From positions 1,860,001-1,924,000 of the forward strand of contig NZ_CP082161.1 of assembly GCF_023101665.1 (NCBI RefSeq): a DNA stretch of 64,000 nucleotides, read 5' to 3'. The stretch comes from Bradyrhizobium sp. 195. GTDB lineage: Bacteria > Pseudomonadota > Alphaproteobacteria > Rhizobiales > Xanthobacteraceae. Shown in pieces: positions 28,601-39,042 of this stretch (position 1 is its first letter; the number at the start of each line of letters is the position of its first letter). The notes under the pieces are model-generated. The model was not told the origin of the DNA. It ran no database searches and saw only the letters and a program-made list of their open reading frames with translations. Both the position numbers and the translations under genes were made by a program.

Positions 28601-29935
28601 CTATGAGGCTGCGCTTCCACCCGGCTCCAGCGCTTCGCCGATCTCCAGCGGATGGGCCATGGTCTCGTGCAGGGCGTCGCGATCGAGCTCGCCTTCCGAA
28701 ATGCTGATGACGACGCAGGCGACGCCGTTGCCGATCAGATTGGTCAGGGCGCGGCATTCGCTCATGAACTTGTCGATGCCGACCAGGATCGCGATCGACT
28801 GGATCGGGATGTCAGGCACGATCGAGAGCGTCGCGGCGAGCGTGATGAAACCGGCGCCGGTCACGCCCGAGGCGCCCTTCGACGTGATCATGGCGATGCC
28901 GAGAATGCCGAGCTCCTGCCAGATCGTCAGATGCGTATTGGTCGCCTGCGCCAGGAACAGCGTCGCCAGCGTCATGTAGATGTTGGTGCCGTCGAGGTTG
29001 AAGCTGTAGCCGGTCGGGATCACGAGGCCGACCACCGAGCGCGAGGCGCCGAGATGCTCCATCTTCTGGATCATTTGCGGCAGAACCGTTTCTGAGGATG
29101 AGGTGCCAAGCACGATCAGCAGCTCGTCCTTGATGTAGGCGATGAAACGCAGGATCGAGAAGCCGGCGAGCCGGGCGATCGCGCCGAGCACGATCAGCAC
29201 GAACAGCATGCTGGTGAGATAGAACGTCCCGATCAGGGCCGCGAGGTTGAGCAGCGAGCCGAGGCCGTAGGCGCCGACGGTGAACGCCATCGCGCCGAAA
29301 GCGCCGATCGGGGCCACGCGCACGATGATGCGGATGATGCCGAAGAACATCTTCGCCGCCTTGTCGATCGCGTCCGCAATGGGTTCCCCGGCCTTGCCGA
29401 GGAAGGCGATGGCGAAGCCCGAGAGGATCGAGATCAACAGCACCTGCAACAGATCGCCCCGCGCGATCGCGCCCAGATAGCTGTCGGGAATGATCGCCAT
29501 CAGATGGGCGACGATGCCTTCCTCCTTTGCCTTGGTGACGTAGGTCGCCACCGAGTTCGGATCGATCGTGGCGGGATCGATGTTGAAGCCGTGTCCGGGC
29601 TGAAGAACCTCGCCGACGAGCAGGCCGACCGCGAGCGCAACGGTCGAGACCGTTTCGAAATAGATCAGCGACTTCAGCCCGACCCGGCCGACACGCTTGA
29701 GGTCGCCCATCGAGGAGATGCCGTGCACCACGGTGCAGAAGATCACCGGCGCGATCATCATCTTGATCAGCGCGATGAAGCCGTCGCCGAGCGGCTTCAG
29801 CGCCTTGCCGAGATCAGGGTAGGAATAGCCGACGAGTACGCCAAGCACGATCGCGATCAGGACCTGGACGTAAAGGATCTTATACCAGGGCTGATGCCGA
29901 CGCCGGATGGCTGGCTGGATCGCGACTTGTGTCAT
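28601..29935 (-). CDS. dctA: C4-dicarboxylate transport protein DctA
   Basis: A 444-residue proton/sodium:dicarboxylate symporter of the DAACS family (succinate, fumarate, malate). Marks include [20 protein letters not shown] (about 58-77), the serine-rich re-entrant loop [14 protein letters not shown] near 277-290, [24 protein letters not shown] and the substrate-site [15 protein letters not shown]. It has multiple transmembrane helices. I chose [10 protein letters not shown] at 29935 as start; the longer frame to 30019 is arginine-rich and unlike the family. Dicarboxylates are the main carbon source of bacteroids in rhizobia. It is divergent from a purine/pyrimidine permease with 140 bases between starts. 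Confidence 0.95.
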   Translation of the reverse strand: MTQVAIQPAIRRRHQPWYKILYVQVLIAIVLGVLVGYSYPDLGKALKPLGDGFIALIKMMIAPVIFCTVVHGISSMGDLKRVGRVGLKSLIYFETVSTVALAVGLLVGEVLQPGHGFNIDPATIDPNSVATYVTKAKEEGIVAHLMAIIPDSYLGAIARGDLLQVLLISILSGFAIAFLGKAGEPIADAIDKAAKMFFGIIRIIVRVAPIGAFGAMAFTVGAYGLGSLLNLAALIGTFYLTSMLFVLIVLGAIARLAGFSILRFIAYIKDELLIVLGTSSSETVLPQMIQKMEHLGASRSVVGLVIPTGYSFNLDGTNIYMTLATLFLAQATNTHLTIWQELGILGIAMITSKGASGVTGAGFITLAATLSIVPDIPIQSIAILVGIDKFMSECRALTNLIGNGVACVVISISEGELDRDALHETMAHPLEIGEALEPGGSAAS

Positions 29936-30075
29936 AGAGTGTGTCCCGGAACGCATTGATCTTGCAGGATGGGATCTTGCATGACCTGCACCATGTGATG
30001 GCCGCCGCAGAAGTGACAATCACATTTTTGTCGGATCGCACGAAGATCAATCGCTGCACCGCAATTGGGGGGAAC

Positions 30076-31395
30076 ATGGCAACTGCAATCGGCTCCGATC
30101 AGCAAACGCGAGGCTATTTTCCGCGCTGGAAACTCAAGACCTCGGGCGTGATCATGCCGGAGGAGCGGCTGTCATGGGGCCAGACCGCAGTGTCCGGTTT
30201 CCAGCATTGCGTCGCAATGTCGGGTTCGACGATCATCGCGCCGCTGCTGATGGGGTTCGATCCCAATGTTGCGGTCCTGTTCTCCGGCATCGGCACGCTG
30301 ATCTTCTTCGTCATCGTCGGCGGGCGCGTGCCGAGCTATCTCGGATCGAGCTTCGCGTTCATCGCCGTCGTCATTGCCGCCACCGGCTATGCCGGGCAGG
30401 GACCGAACCCGAATTTGTCAGTTGCGCTCGGCGGCATCGTCGGCGCCGGGGTGCTGTACGGCGCGATCGCGCTGATCGTGATGTGGTCGGGGGTCGGCTG
30501 GATCGAGAGACTGCTGCCGCCGGCCGTCACCGGCGCTGTGGTCGCCGCGATCGGCCTCAACCTCGCGCCCGTGGCGGTCAAGGCGGTGAGCGCCGGTGGG
30601 TTCGACACGGGAATCGGGCTCGCGACCGTTCTGATCATTGGCGTGGTCGCCGTGGCCGCGCCGGGCCTGTGGCGCAGGCTGCCGATCATCCTTGGCGCAA
30701 TCGGCGGATATCTTTTGTATTTGCTGTTCGCGAACGGCCTCGGCTTCGGCAAGCCGGTCGACTTCGCGCAACTTTCGGCCGCGCCGTGGTTCGGCCTGCC
30801 GAGCTTCACCACGCCGACCTTCCAGGCCGACGCAATCTTCCTGATCGCGCCGGTTGCGGTCATCCTCGTCGCCGAGAACCTTGGGCACATCAAGGCTGTC
30901 GGCGCGATGACGGGCCGGAGCCTCGATGCCTATCTCGGCCGCGCCCTGTTCGCCGACAGCTTAGCTACCATCGTCGCAGCCTGCGGCGGCGGCACCGGCG
31001 TGACCACCTATGCCGAGAATATCGGCGTCATGGCGGCGACGAAGGTCTATTCCACCTTGTTGTTTGCCTTCGCGGCCATTGTATCGATCCTGCTCGGCTT
31101 CTCGCCGAAATTCGGCGCGCTGATCCTGTCGATTCCCGGGCCCGTCATCGGCGGCCTCTCGATCGTGCTGTTCGGATTGATCGCGGCGATGGCGGGCCGG
31201 ATCTGGGTCGAGAATAAGGTCGACTTTGCAAATCCTGCAAACCTGATCACCGCCGCCCTGGCGTTGACCGCGGGCGCGGGCGACCTGACGCTCAAATTCG
31301 GCGCATTCACGATCGGCGGGATCGGCACCGCAACCTTTGGCGCCATCATCTTGTATCAGATCCTGACCTCGCCGCTGGCGAGACGTGCGGAATGA
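30076..31395 (+). CDS. NCS2 uracil/xanthine permease
   Basis: A 439-residue inner-membrane nucleobase:cation symporter-2. It reads WGQTAVSGFQHCVAMSGSTIIAPLLMG, a typical NCS2 start, and later VAENLGHIKAVGAMTGRSL and GGGTGVTTYAENIGVMAATKVYS, which hold the conserved substrate-site Glu and NxG signature. It resembles RutG/UraA-type pyrimidine permeases more than pure xanthine carriers, but substrate is not certain. The ATG at 30076 follows GGGGGGAA. The stop at 31395 lies 73 bases before the SDR gene on the same strand. Confidence 0.92.
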   Translation: MATAIGSDQQTRGYFPRWKLKTSGVIMPEERLSWGQTAVSGFQHCVAMSGSTIIAPLLMGFDPNVAVLFSGIGTLIFFVIVGGRVPSYLGSSFAFIAVVIAATGYAGQGPNPNLSVALGGIVGAGVLYGAIALIVMWSGVGWIERLLPPAVTGAVVAAIGLNLAPVAVKAVSAGGFDTGIGLATVLIIGVVAVAAPGLWRRLPIILGAIGGYLLYLLFANGLGFGKPVDFAQLSAAPWFGLPSFTTPTFQADAIFLIAPVAVILVAENLGHIKAVGAMTGRSLDAYLGRALFADSLATIVAACGGGTGVTTYAENIGVMAATKVYSTLLFAFAAIVSILLGFSPKFGALILSIPGPVIGGLSIVLFGLIAAMAGRIWVENKVDFANPANLITAALALTAGAGDLTLKFGAFTIGGIGTATFGAIILYQILTSPLARRAE

Positions 31396-31468
31396 ATCCC
31401 AGCGATGCGCTGAGGAGATGGAACAAAAGGCGCCTTCCGCCGATGATGAGGCATTCCGGAGAGAACCC

Positions 31469-32305
31469 ATGCCGCAACCCGATCGCTCGACTTCGTTTCC
31501 CTCGCGCCTTGTCGGCCAATACGCGCTGGTGACCGGCGCCTCACAAGGCATCGGCCGCGCCGTCGCCATCCGGCTCGCCCAGGAAGGCGCGACTGTTGCC
31601 ATCAATTATTTCGACCATCCTGAAAGGGCCGAGGAGACGCTTGCGCTCGCGCGGACGGCATCGGGCGATCGCGGCCATGGCAAGCTCGATCACATCATGG
31701 TCAAGGCCGATGTCAGCAATGAGCAGGACGTTGCGGCGATGTTCGAGACGATCCTTTCGCGCTGGAAGCGCCTCGACTGTCTCGTCAACAATGCCGGCTT
31801 CCAGCGGGAATCGCCCAGCGAAGCGCTCGACATCGAAACCTATCGCCGCATCATCGACGTCAATCTCAACGGCGCCGTGCTCTGCGCGCAGAAGGCGCTC
31901 GCCCATTTCGTCGCGCGCGGCGCAGGCGGCAGCATCATCAACTGCTCCAGCGTCCATCAGATCGTACCAAAGCCCGGCTATCTCGCTTACTCGATCAGCA
32001 AGGGCGGCATGGCCAATTTGACGCGTACGCTGGCGCTGGAGTTCGCCGGCCGCAATATCCGCGTGAATGCGGTCGGCCCGGGCGCGATCGACACGCCGAT
32101 CAACGCGGCCTGGACCGGCGATCCCCAGAAGCGCGGCGTTGTCACCAGCCACATTCCCATGGGGCGCGTCGGCACGCCGGAAGAGATCGCCGCTGTGTTC
32201 GCCTTCCTGGCCTCCGACGATGCGAGCTACATCACCGGGCAGACCCTCTACGCCTGCGGAGGCCTGACGTTGTTTCCCGAATTCCGGGAGAATTGGGCGA
32301 GCTGA
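31469..32305 (+). CDS. SDR-family oxidoreductase (glucose 1-dehydrogenase-like)
   Basis: A 278-residue classical short-chain dehydrogenase. The nucleotide motif is ALVTGASQGIGRAVAI (about 19-34), NNAGF follows near 108, and the active site is SSVHQIVPKPGYLAYSISKGG with Tyr and Lys in the YxxxK spacing. The C-terminal FLASDDASYITGQTLYACGGLTL is typical. It probably reduces or oxidises a small alcohol or sugar with NAD(P). I prefer the ATG at 31469 (MPQPDRSTSF) over 31385, which would overlap the permease. No partner enzyme shows the substrate. Confidence 0.88.
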   Translation: MPQPDRSTSFPSRLVGQYALVTGASQGIGRAVAIRLAQEGATVAINYFDHPERAEETLALARTASGDRGHGKLDHIMVKADVSNEQDVAAMFETILSRWKRLDCLVNNAGFQRESPSEALDIETYRRIIDVNLNGAVLCAQKALAHFVARGAGGSIINCSSVHQIVPKPGYLAYSISKGGMANLTRTLALEFAGRNIRVNAVGPGAIDTPINAAWTGDPQKRGVVTSHIPMGRVGTPEEIAAVFAFLASDDASYITGQTLYACGGLTLFPEFRENWAS

Positions 32306-32421
32306 CTTCAGTTTGTGACTGTGGGGATGGCGGGCGGGCCGATTGGGGGTCTGCGGCGCCGTGTGCTATCGACCGTGGACGACGCTGCCGCTATTGGCAA
32401 GCGCCGACACATGAAGGGCTC

Positions 32422-34221
32422 GTGACCACAAATATCAACATCAATGCCTACAGTGACGCGCTGGTGGTCCTCGGCACTGCCGGTGTCGTGGTGCCGATTG
32501 TCCGCCATTGGGGCATCAATCCCGTGCTGGGTTATCTCGGTGCCGGCGCCATCCTGGGTCCGCTCGGGCTTGGCTCGCTCGTAAAGGACCTCCCGCTCCT
32601 GTACTGGTTCACGGTGGCGGACGCAGAGAACGTAGAGGGGATCGCAAATCTCGGTATCGTGTTCCTGCTCTTCCTGATCGGGCTCGAGCTGTCTTTCCGA
32701 AGGCTCGTCACGATGCGACGCCTGGTGTTCGGGCTTGGCGGCCTGCAGGTGCTGATGACGTCCGCGATGATTTTCGGTGCGGCGCTCCTCTCCGGGCAGA
32801 GCTCCGACGCGGCCGTCATCCTTGGCGCCAGCCTTGCGCTATCCTCGACGGCGATCGTGCTCGAGCTCCTGTCCAGCGAGAGGCGGCTTGCGACCACGAC
32901 CGGGCGCGCTAGCTTCTCGGTTCTGCTGGCCCAGGACCTTGCAGTGGTTCCCATTCTGGTCTTCGTCTCGGTGCTCGGCGCGGGGAATGATGGCTCCGTC
33001 CTGACGCACATCTCCAGTGCGATCCTGAAAGCCGCGCTGGCGGTCGCTGTCCTCATTCTGCTCGGACGGCTCCTGATGCGTCCGCTCCTCCAGATGGTTG
33101 CAGGCACCCATTCGACGGAGTTGTTCGTCGCTGCGACCTTGTTCGTCATTGTCGGCGCGGGGCTTGCCGCGCACCAGGCCGGCCTGTCGATGGCGCTCGG
33201 AGCATTCGTTGCGGGACTGATGCTGGCGGAAACGGAGTATGGCAAGGCCATTGAGGCCACGGTCGAGCCGTTCAAGGGCCTGCTGCTCGGCATCTTCTTC
33301 TTCACTGTCGGCATGGCCATCGACTTCCGCGTGTTCATGCGCGAGCCCGGATGGCTGCTGGCCGCCGTTGTCGGCCTTCTCGCCGGCAAGGCGATCGTGC
33401 TCATTGTCCTGGGCCGCATTTTCAAGCTCTCGTGGCCGGCGGCGATCGAGAGCGGCTTCCTGCTGGGCCCCGTCGGCGAATTCGCTTTCGTCAGCATCGG
33501 AATGGCGGCGGCTGGCGGCCTGATCGAGCCTCGCGTGTCGAGCTTTGCCGTCGCCATCACGGCGGTGACGATGGCGTTGACACCGTTCTTGAACATGCTC
33601 GGACGACGGCTGGGCGCCAAGCTTGGCAGCGAGCGCACGCCAGATCCCGAACTCGCGGTTCGGCCGCCCGGCGACCGGGCACAGGCCATCGTGGTCGGCT
33701 ACGGCCGCGTCGGTAAGGTCGTCTGCTCGCTGCTGACGAGCCACGGCCTGAACTACATCGCGGTCGATCACGAGGCCGTCGCCGTGGCGCGTGACCGCCG
33801 CGACGGTCACAAGGTCTATTTTGGCGATGCGACAGAACCGGGTTTCCTGGAGGCTTGCGGCCTGATGCAGACGACCGGTGTGATCATCACCATCCAGTCG
33901 CGGCCGGCGATCGATGCGGTCGTCGAGCGGGTCCGCGCGGTGCGCCCGGATGTGCTGATCGTTTCACGTGCGCGGGACGCCGATCATGCCCGCCACCTCT
34001 ATGCGATCGGCGCAACCGACGCGGTGCCGGAAACCATCGAGGCAAGTCTGCAGCTTTCCGAAGCCGCATTGGTCGGCCTCGGCGTTGCGGTCGGGCACGC
34101 GATCGCGTCGGTGCACGAGAAGCGGGACGAATTCCGGCTGACGCTGCAGCAAGCCGCCCGCATTGCAGGACAAGACAAGGCTCGTTCGGTGGATCTCACG
34201 GGCCGCCGGTCCCCGCGATAG
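32422..34221 (+). CDS. CPA2 monovalent cation:proton antiporter, KefB/KefC-like
   Basis: A 599-residue protein with 12 or so membrane segments (about 1-390) and a C-terminal RCK/TrkA-N domain: QAIVVGYGRVGKVVCSLL (about 417-434), DHEAVAVARDRRDGHKVYFGDATEP. The membrane part has IVFLLFLIGLELSFRRL and LSMALGAFVAGLMLAETEYG, both characteristic. It exchanges potassium or sodium for protons, gated by a nucleotide bound to the RCK domain. The GTG at 32422 is chosen because GAAGGG precedes it and it begins just before the first helix; the longer frame reaches 32293. Confidence 0.9.
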   Translation: MTTNININAYSDALVVLGTAGVVVPIVRHWGINPVLGYLGAGAILGPLGLGSLVKDLPLLYWFTVADAENVEGIANLGIVFLLFLIGLELSFRRLVTMRRLVFGLGGLQVLMTSAMIFGAALLSGQSSDAAVILGASLALSSTAIVLELLSSERRLATTTGRASFSVLLAQDLAVVPILVFVSVLGAGNDGSVLTHISSAILKAALAVAVLILLGRLLMRPLLQMVAGTHSTELFVAATLFVIVGAGLAAHQAGLSMALGAFVAGLMLAETEYGKAIEATVEPFKGLLLGIFFFTVGMAIDFRVFMREPGWLLAAVVGLLAGKAIVLIVLGRIFKLSWPAAIESGFLLGPVGEFAFVSIGMAAAGGLIEPRVSSFAVAITAVTMALTPFLNMLGRRLGAKLGSERTPDPELAVRPPGDRAQAIVVGYGRVGKVVCSLLTSHGLNYIAVDHEAVAVARDRRDGHKVYFGDATEPGFLEACGLMQTTGVIITIQSRPAIDAVVERVRAVRPDVLIVSRARDADHARHLYAIGATDAVPETIEASLQLSEAALVGLGVAVGHAIASVHEKRDEFRLTLQQAARIAGQDKARSVDLTGRRSPR

Positions 34222-34297
34222 CCGCCTGGCCGGGCTGCTGCGCGCCGCGGACCTCAATGATCTGGCAAAACCGCCCGGCGCAGACTACATCTGCGCC

Positions 34298-35119
34298 ATG
34301 GCAAGTGCTCCGCTGGCAAGCTCCGCGCTCGAAAAATTCGTCGACCGCCACGAACGGCTGTTCGTGCTGACCGGCGCCGGCTGCAGCACCAATTCGGGCA
34401 TTCCCGACTATCGCGACAGAAACGGCAACTGGAAGCGGACCCAGCCGGTCAACTTTCAGTCCTTCATGTCGGACGAGCAGACGCGCCGGCGCTATTGGGC
34501 CCGCAGCCTGATCGGCTGGCGGCGGTTCGGGCAGGCAAAGCCGAACGATGCGCATCATGCGCTGGCCCGGCTCGAGGCGAACGGCCGGTGCGGGATGCTG
34601 CTGACCCAGAACGTCGATCGGCTGCATCAATCCGCCGGCCATCGGCAGGTGATCGACCTGCATGGCCGGCTCGACCTGGTGCGCTGCATGGGCTGCGGGG
34701 CGAAGACGCCGCGCGATGAGTTTCAGCAGGCGCTGGGCCGCGCGAATGCGGCGTGGCTGACGCTCGATGCCGCCGATGCACCGGATGGCGACGCCGACCT
34801 GGAGCACGATGATTTTTCGTCCTTCCAGGTGCCTCCTTGCGAAGCCTGCGGCGGCATCCTCAAGCCCGACGTCGTGTTCTTCGGCGAGAACGTCCCGCGC
34901 GACATCGTCGCCACCGCGCGGGACCATCTGTCGCAGGCCGACGCGATGCTCATCGTCGGCTCCTCGCTGATGGTCTATTCGGGATTCCGCTTCGTGCAGG
35001 CTGCCGCGCAGCGCAACATTCCGATCGCGGCGGTCAATCTCGGCCGCACCCGCGCCGACGATCTCCTCACACTGAAGGTCGAGGAGCGCTGCGAAGCGGC
35101 GCTTGCATTCCTGCTCTGA
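34298..35119 (+). CDS. NAD-dependent protein deacylase, sirtuin (SIR2)
   Basis: A 273-residue sirtuin. NAD-binding GAGxS motif: FVLTGAGCSTNSGIPDYRDRNG (22-43). TQNVDRLHQSAG and IDLHGRLDLVRCMGCG hold the catalytic histidine (near residue 122) and the first zinc pair; the second zinc pair is in PPCEACGGILKPDVVFFGE. It removes acyl groups from lysines using NAD+. This is a housekeeping sirtuin, unrelated in role to the SIR2-like defence remnant at 8870. The ATG at 34298 is used because upstream codons overlap the antiporter gene. Confidence 0.92.
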   Translation: MASAPLASSALEKFVDRHERLFVLTGAGCSTNSGIPDYRDRNGNWKRTQPVNFQSFMSDEQTRRRYWARSLIGWRRFGQAKPNDAHHALARLEANGRCGMLLTQNVDRLHQSAGHRQVIDLHGRLDLVRCMGCGAKTPRDEFQQALGRANAAWLTLDAADAPDGDADLEHDDFSSFQVPPCEACGGILKPDVVFFGENVPRDIVATARDHLSQADAMLIVGSSLMVYSGFRFVQAAAQRNIPIAAVNLGRTRADDLLTLKVEERCEAALAFLL

Positions 35120-35258
35120 TCGCGCGGGCGCCGAACACGCCTTGCCTATTGCATAGGTGCCAAGCAGAATGGCCGGACGCGGCGTTTCCTCGTCGGCCAT
35201 GGCATGGAAATTGCTGCGTTTTTGAACCAGTCTTGACGATCAGCGCGGAGAATTTGGA

Positions 35259-37343
35259 ATGCTTGAGGGAGCCGAGGTGCGGCTTGCCGTTGATATCGGT
35301 GGCACGTTCACCGACATCGTGCTGGACGTGGGCGAGGTACGGAAGACGCGCAAGCTGCTGACGACACCGCAGCGGCCTGAACAGGCGGTGCTGGACGGCA
35401 TGCGCCTCATTCTCACTGACGCGCGCGCGCATATCAGCGACATCGACGTCTTCATTCACGGCACGACGCTCGCGACCAACTCGATCATCGAGCGCCGCGG
35501 TGCCAGGACGGCCCTGATCGCGACCGAAGGCTTTCGCGACGTGCTCGATATCGGCACCGAGAGCCGCTACGATCAATATGATCTCGGCATCGACAAGCCG
35601 AAGTCGCTGGCGCCGCGCAGCCTGCGTTTCACCGTGCCCGAGCGCGTCGACGCCCACGGCGTCGTCCGCCTCCCGCTTGACGAAGCTTCGGTGCGTGCAC
35701 TCGCGCCGAAATTGCGTGGGCTGGGCGTCGAGAGCGTCGCGATCGCCTTCCTGCACTCCTACGCCAATCCCGAGCACGAGCGGCGTGCAGCCGCGATTCT
35801 GGCCGAGGAGATGCCTGGCATCTCGGTGACCGTGTCCTCGGCCGTGTGTCCCGAGATCCGCGAATATGAGCGCACCTCGACTGCGGTCGCGAATGCCTAT
35901 GTGCAACCCCTGATCGACGGCTATCTCGCCCGCATGGCCGACGCCTTGCAGGTCGAGCAGTTCCGCGGCGCGATCTACCTCGTCACCTCCGGCGGCGGCG
36001 TCACCTCAATCGAGACGGCGCGGCGCTTTCCGGTGCGTCTCGTCGAATCCGGCCCCGCCGGCGGCGCCATTTTCGCGGCGCAGATCGCGGCGCGGCTTGG
36101 CGAAAGCAAGGTGCTGTCCTTCGACATGGGCGGCACCACCGCGAAGATCTGCCTGATCGAGAAGTATCAGCCCGAGACCTCGCGCGTGTTCGAGGTCGAT
36201 CGCGCCGCGCGCTTTCTCAAGGGCTCCGGTCTGCCGGTGCGCATTCCCGTGATCGAGATGGTCGAGATCGGCGCCGGCGGTGGCTCGATCGCCCATGTCG
36301 ACGCGATGAAGCGCGTCACTGTCGGCCCCGAGAGCGCCTCGTCGGAGCCCGGCCCCGCCTGCTACGGCCGCGGCGGCCAGCGTCCCGCCGTGACGGATGC
36401 CGACGTCGCGCTCGGCATGATCGATCCCGATGCGTTTGCGGCCGGCACGATCAAGCTCGATCCGGAGCTGTCCAAGCAGGCGCTGCTCCGCGACGTCGGC
36501 GAGCCGCTCGGCCTGTCCGCGGAAACCGCGGCCTATGCCGTTCATGAAGTCGTCTGCGAGAACATGGCGAGCGCGGCGCGCGTGCACGCGGTCGAGCGCG
36601 GGGAGATCGTCGGCCAGCACACGTTGATCGCCTTTGGCGGCGCCGCGCCGCTGCATGCGGCGCGTGTTGCCGAGAAGATCGGCGTCTCCCGGGTGATCGT
36701 GCCGTCGAATGCCGGCGTCGGCTCGGCCGTCGGGTTCCTGGCCGCGCCGATCGCCTATGAACTGGTGCGCAGCCGTCATGTCCGGCTCGACGATTTCGAC
36801 ACCGAAGCGGTCTCCGACCTGTTGCAGGAGATGGTGACCGAAGCGCGCGCGCTGGTCGAGCCTGGCGCGGCCGGAGCACCGGTGCGCGAGCGCCGCGCTG
36901 CCTTCATGCGCTATGTCGGCCAGGGTCACGAGATCTCGGTCGAGCTGCCGAATCGGCGGCTGACGGCGGCCGATCTCGCCGGCCTGCGCCAGAAGTTCGA
37001 AGCGGATTATTCCGCGATGTTCGAGCGGGCGATCCCGGGTGCTGCTATCGAGGTGCTGAGCTGGTCGGTGCTCGCTACGACGGAGGCGCGTAATCCGCCT
37101 GCCGTTGCGGCGGTCGCGCGCAAGCCGGCGGCCAAGGCTGTCGGCAGCCGCAAATTCTTCGATGGCCGCGCCGGCGAGGTGATCGAGATCCCGCTCTACC
37201 GCCGCGAGGACATGGCGCCCGGCGCGACCATTGCCGGGCCCGCCGTCATTGCGGAGGACGAGACCTCGACCTTCGTCTCCACCAGTTTTGACGCCCATAT
37301 CGACGGTGCCGGCAGCATCGTCATGGAACGAAAGGCGGCCTGA
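35259..37343 (+). CDS. hyuA: hydantoinase/oxoprolinase A subunit (HyuA)
   Basis: A 694-residue ATP-dependent N-methylhydantoinase/5-oxoprolinase A subunit. The actin-like ATP fold starts RLAVDIGGTFTDIVLDVG (6-23); HGTTLATNSIIERRGARTALIATEGFRDVLDIG follows, then SGPAGGAIFAAQIA and SFDMGGTTAKICLIEKY. It couples ATP hydrolysis to opening of hydantoin- or oxoproline-like rings together with the B subunit, whose gene starts 2 bases after this stop. It leads a five-gene operon with a TRAP importer, so the substrate is probably an imported cyclic amide or a related acid (acetophenone- and acetone-carboxylase-like enzymes share this fold). Confidence 0.92.
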   Translation: MLEGAEVRLAVDIGGTFTDIVLDVGEVRKTRKLLTTPQRPEQAVLDGMRLILTDARAHISDIDVFIHGTTLATNSIIERRGARTALIATEGFRDVLDIGTESRYDQYDLGIDKPKSLAPRSLRFTVPERVDAHGVVRLPLDEASVRALAPKLRGLGVESVAIAFLHSYANPEHERRAAAILAEEMPGISVTVSSAVCPEIREYERTSTAVANAYVQPLIDGYLARMADALQVEQFRGAIYLVTSGGGVTSIETARRFPVRLVESGPAGGAIFAAQIAARLGESKVLSFDMGGTTAKICLIEKYQPETSRVFEVDRAARFLKGSGLPVRIPVIEMVEIGAGGGSIAHVDAMKRVTVGPESASSEPGPACYGRGGQRPAVTDADVALGMIDPDAFAAGTIKLDPELSKQALLRDVGEPLGLSAETAAYAVHEVVCENMASAARVHAVERGEIVGQHTLIAFGGAAPLHAARVAEKIGVSRVIVPSNAGVGSAVGFLAAPIAYELVRSRHVRLDDFDTEAVSDLLQEMVTEARALVEPGAAGAPVRERRAAFMRYVGQGHEISVELPNRRLTAADLAGLRQKFEADYSAMFERAIPGAAIEVLSWSVLATTEARNPPAVAAVARKPAAKAVGSRKFFDGRAGEVIEIPLYRREDMAPGATIAGPAVIAEDETSTFVSTSFDAHIDGAGSIVMERKAA

Positions 37344-37345
37344 TC

Positions 37346-39004
37346 ATGAGCAAGGCAAATGGCGCGAGCCTGATCGACCTTCAGATCATGTGGCACCGGC
37401 TGATCGCCGTGGTCGAGGAGCAGGCGCAAGTGCTGCTCCGCACCGCCTTCAGCCCGATCGTGCGCGAATGCGGCGACCTCTCGGCCGGCGTGTTCGACCT
37501 CAGGGGACGGATGCTGGCGCAGGCGGTGACCGGCACGCCCGGCCACGTCAACTCGATGGCGGAATCGGTCAAGCATTTCATCAACCACTTCCCGATCGAG
37601 ACGATGAAGGAGGGTGATGCCTACATCACCAACGATCCCTGGATGGGCACCGGCCACCTCAACGACTTCGTCGTCACCACGCCTTGCTTCAAGGACGGCA
37701 AGCCGGTGGCGCTGTTCTCCTGCACCAGCCATCTCATGGACATCGGCGGCATCGGCTTCGGTCCCGACGCCACCGACGTGTTCATGGAGGGGCTCTACAT
37801 CCCCATGCTGAAGCTGATCGATCAGGGCGTCGTCAACGAGACGCTGATGGCGATGATCCGCACCAACACGCGGCTGCCGATCGATACCGAGGGCGACACC
37901 TATTCGCTCGCGGGCTGCAACGACGTCGGCTGCGAGCGCCTGGTCGAGATGATGACCGAGTTCGGCATCGACACGCTCGACGAGCTCGGCGACTACATCT
38001 GCGACCGCGCGCGCGAAGCCGTGCTGGCCGAGATCGCAAAGCTGCCGAAGGGCAGCTGGCGCAACACCATGGTGGTCGACGGCTACGATGCCCCGGTGAC
38101 GCTGGCCGCGACGCTGACGATTTCGGATACCGGCATCCACGTCGATTTCGACGGCACCTCGGCCGCCTCGAAGTTCGGCATCAACGTGCCTCTTTCGTAC
38201 ACCACGGCCTACACCGTGTTCGGCCTCGGCTGCGTCGTCGCCTCGCAGATCCCGAACAATGCCGGCTCGCTCTCGCCGCTGACGGTGTCGGCGCCTGCGG
38301 GTGCGATCCTCAATGCGCCGAAGCCCGCGCCGGTCGCCTCGCGCCACATCATCGGCCAGATGCTGCCCGACGTCGTGTTCGGTTGCCTGCGCCAGATCAT
38401 TCCCGAGCGCGTGCCGGCCGAAGGCACCTCCTGCCTGTGGAATCTCAATGTGCGCGGGCAGACCCGCTCGGGCGTCGGAGGCAATTACGGATTCTCGATG
38501 GCGGTGACGTCCAATGGCGGCACCGGCGCGCGCTTCGGCAAGGACGGGCTGTCGGCCACCGCCTATCCCAGCGGCGTGCGCGGCACGCCGGTCGAGATCG
38601 CGGAGACGCAGACGCCCTTGATCTTCTGGCGCAAGGAGCTGCGTCCGGATTCCGGCGGGGCAGGGCGCACCCGCGGCGGCCTCGGCCAGATCATTGAGGT
38701 CGGCAGCGGCGTCGATGCGCCGTTCGATATCCTGGCCGCATTCGACCGCATCGATCATCCGCCGCGCGGCCGCGACGGCGGCAAGAACGGCGAGGCCGGC
38801 TATGTAGGGCTTAAATCCGGCAAGAAGCTGCGCGGAAAAGGCTTTCAGGAGGTGCCGCCGGACGACCGTCTCGTGGTGCTGACGCCCGGCGGTGCCGGCA
38901 TCGGTGCGCCAGCCGAGCGAGATCGGGCTGCCGTCAAGGACGACATCGAAAGCGGCCTCGTGTCCGCTGACAATGCGGCTGCAGTTTATGGATATGCGCG
39001 GTGA
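37346..39004 (+). CDS. hyuB: hydantoinase/oxoprolinase B subunit (HyuB)
   Basis: A 552-residue B subunit: SLIDLQIMWHRLIAVVEEQAQVLLRTAFSPIVRECGDLSAGVFD at the start, then GTPGHVNSMAESVKHF, GDAYITNDPWMGTGHLNDFVV and SGGAGRTRGGLGQIIEV near the C-terminus. These are standard blocks of the HyuB family. It forms the catalytic complex with HyuA, whose stop lies 2 bases upstream. The next gene, the TRAP binding protein, starts 38 bases downstream. Confidence 0.92.
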   Translation: MSKANGASLIDLQIMWHRLIAVVEEQAQVLLRTAFSPIVRECGDLSAGVFDLRGRMLAQAVTGTPGHVNSMAESVKHFINHFPIETMKEGDAYITNDPWMGTGHLNDFVVTTPCFKDGKPVALFSCTSHLMDIGGIGFGPDATDVFMEGLYIPMLKLIDQGVVNETLMAMIRTNTRLPIDTEGDTYSLAGCNDVGCERLVEMMTEFGIDTLDELGDYICDRAREAVLAEIAKLPKGSWRNTMVVDGYDAPVTLAATLTISDTGIHVDFDGTSAASKFGINVPLSYTTAYTVFGLGCVVASQIPNNAGSLSPLTVSAPAGAILNAPKPAPVASRHIIGQMLPDVVFGCLRQIIPERVPAEGTSCLWNLNVRGQTRSGVGGNYGFSMAVTSNGGTGARFGKDGLSATAYPSGVRGTPVEIAETQTPLIFWRKELRPDSGGAGRTRGGLGQIIEVGSGVDAPFDILAAFDRIDHPPRGRDGGKNGEAGYVGLKSGKKLRGKGFQEVPPDDRLVVLTPGGAGIGAPAERDRAAVKDDIESGLVSADNAAAVYGYAR

Positions 39005-39042
39005 CGCCATCCGGCGTTGGGCGTAGCGAACGGAGGGGCTCA

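Noticed and set aside
34298..35119. Sirtuin as part of a defence system
   Set aside because: It has the zinc-binding Cys pairs and the length of a housekeeping deacylase and lies among core genes, not in the island.
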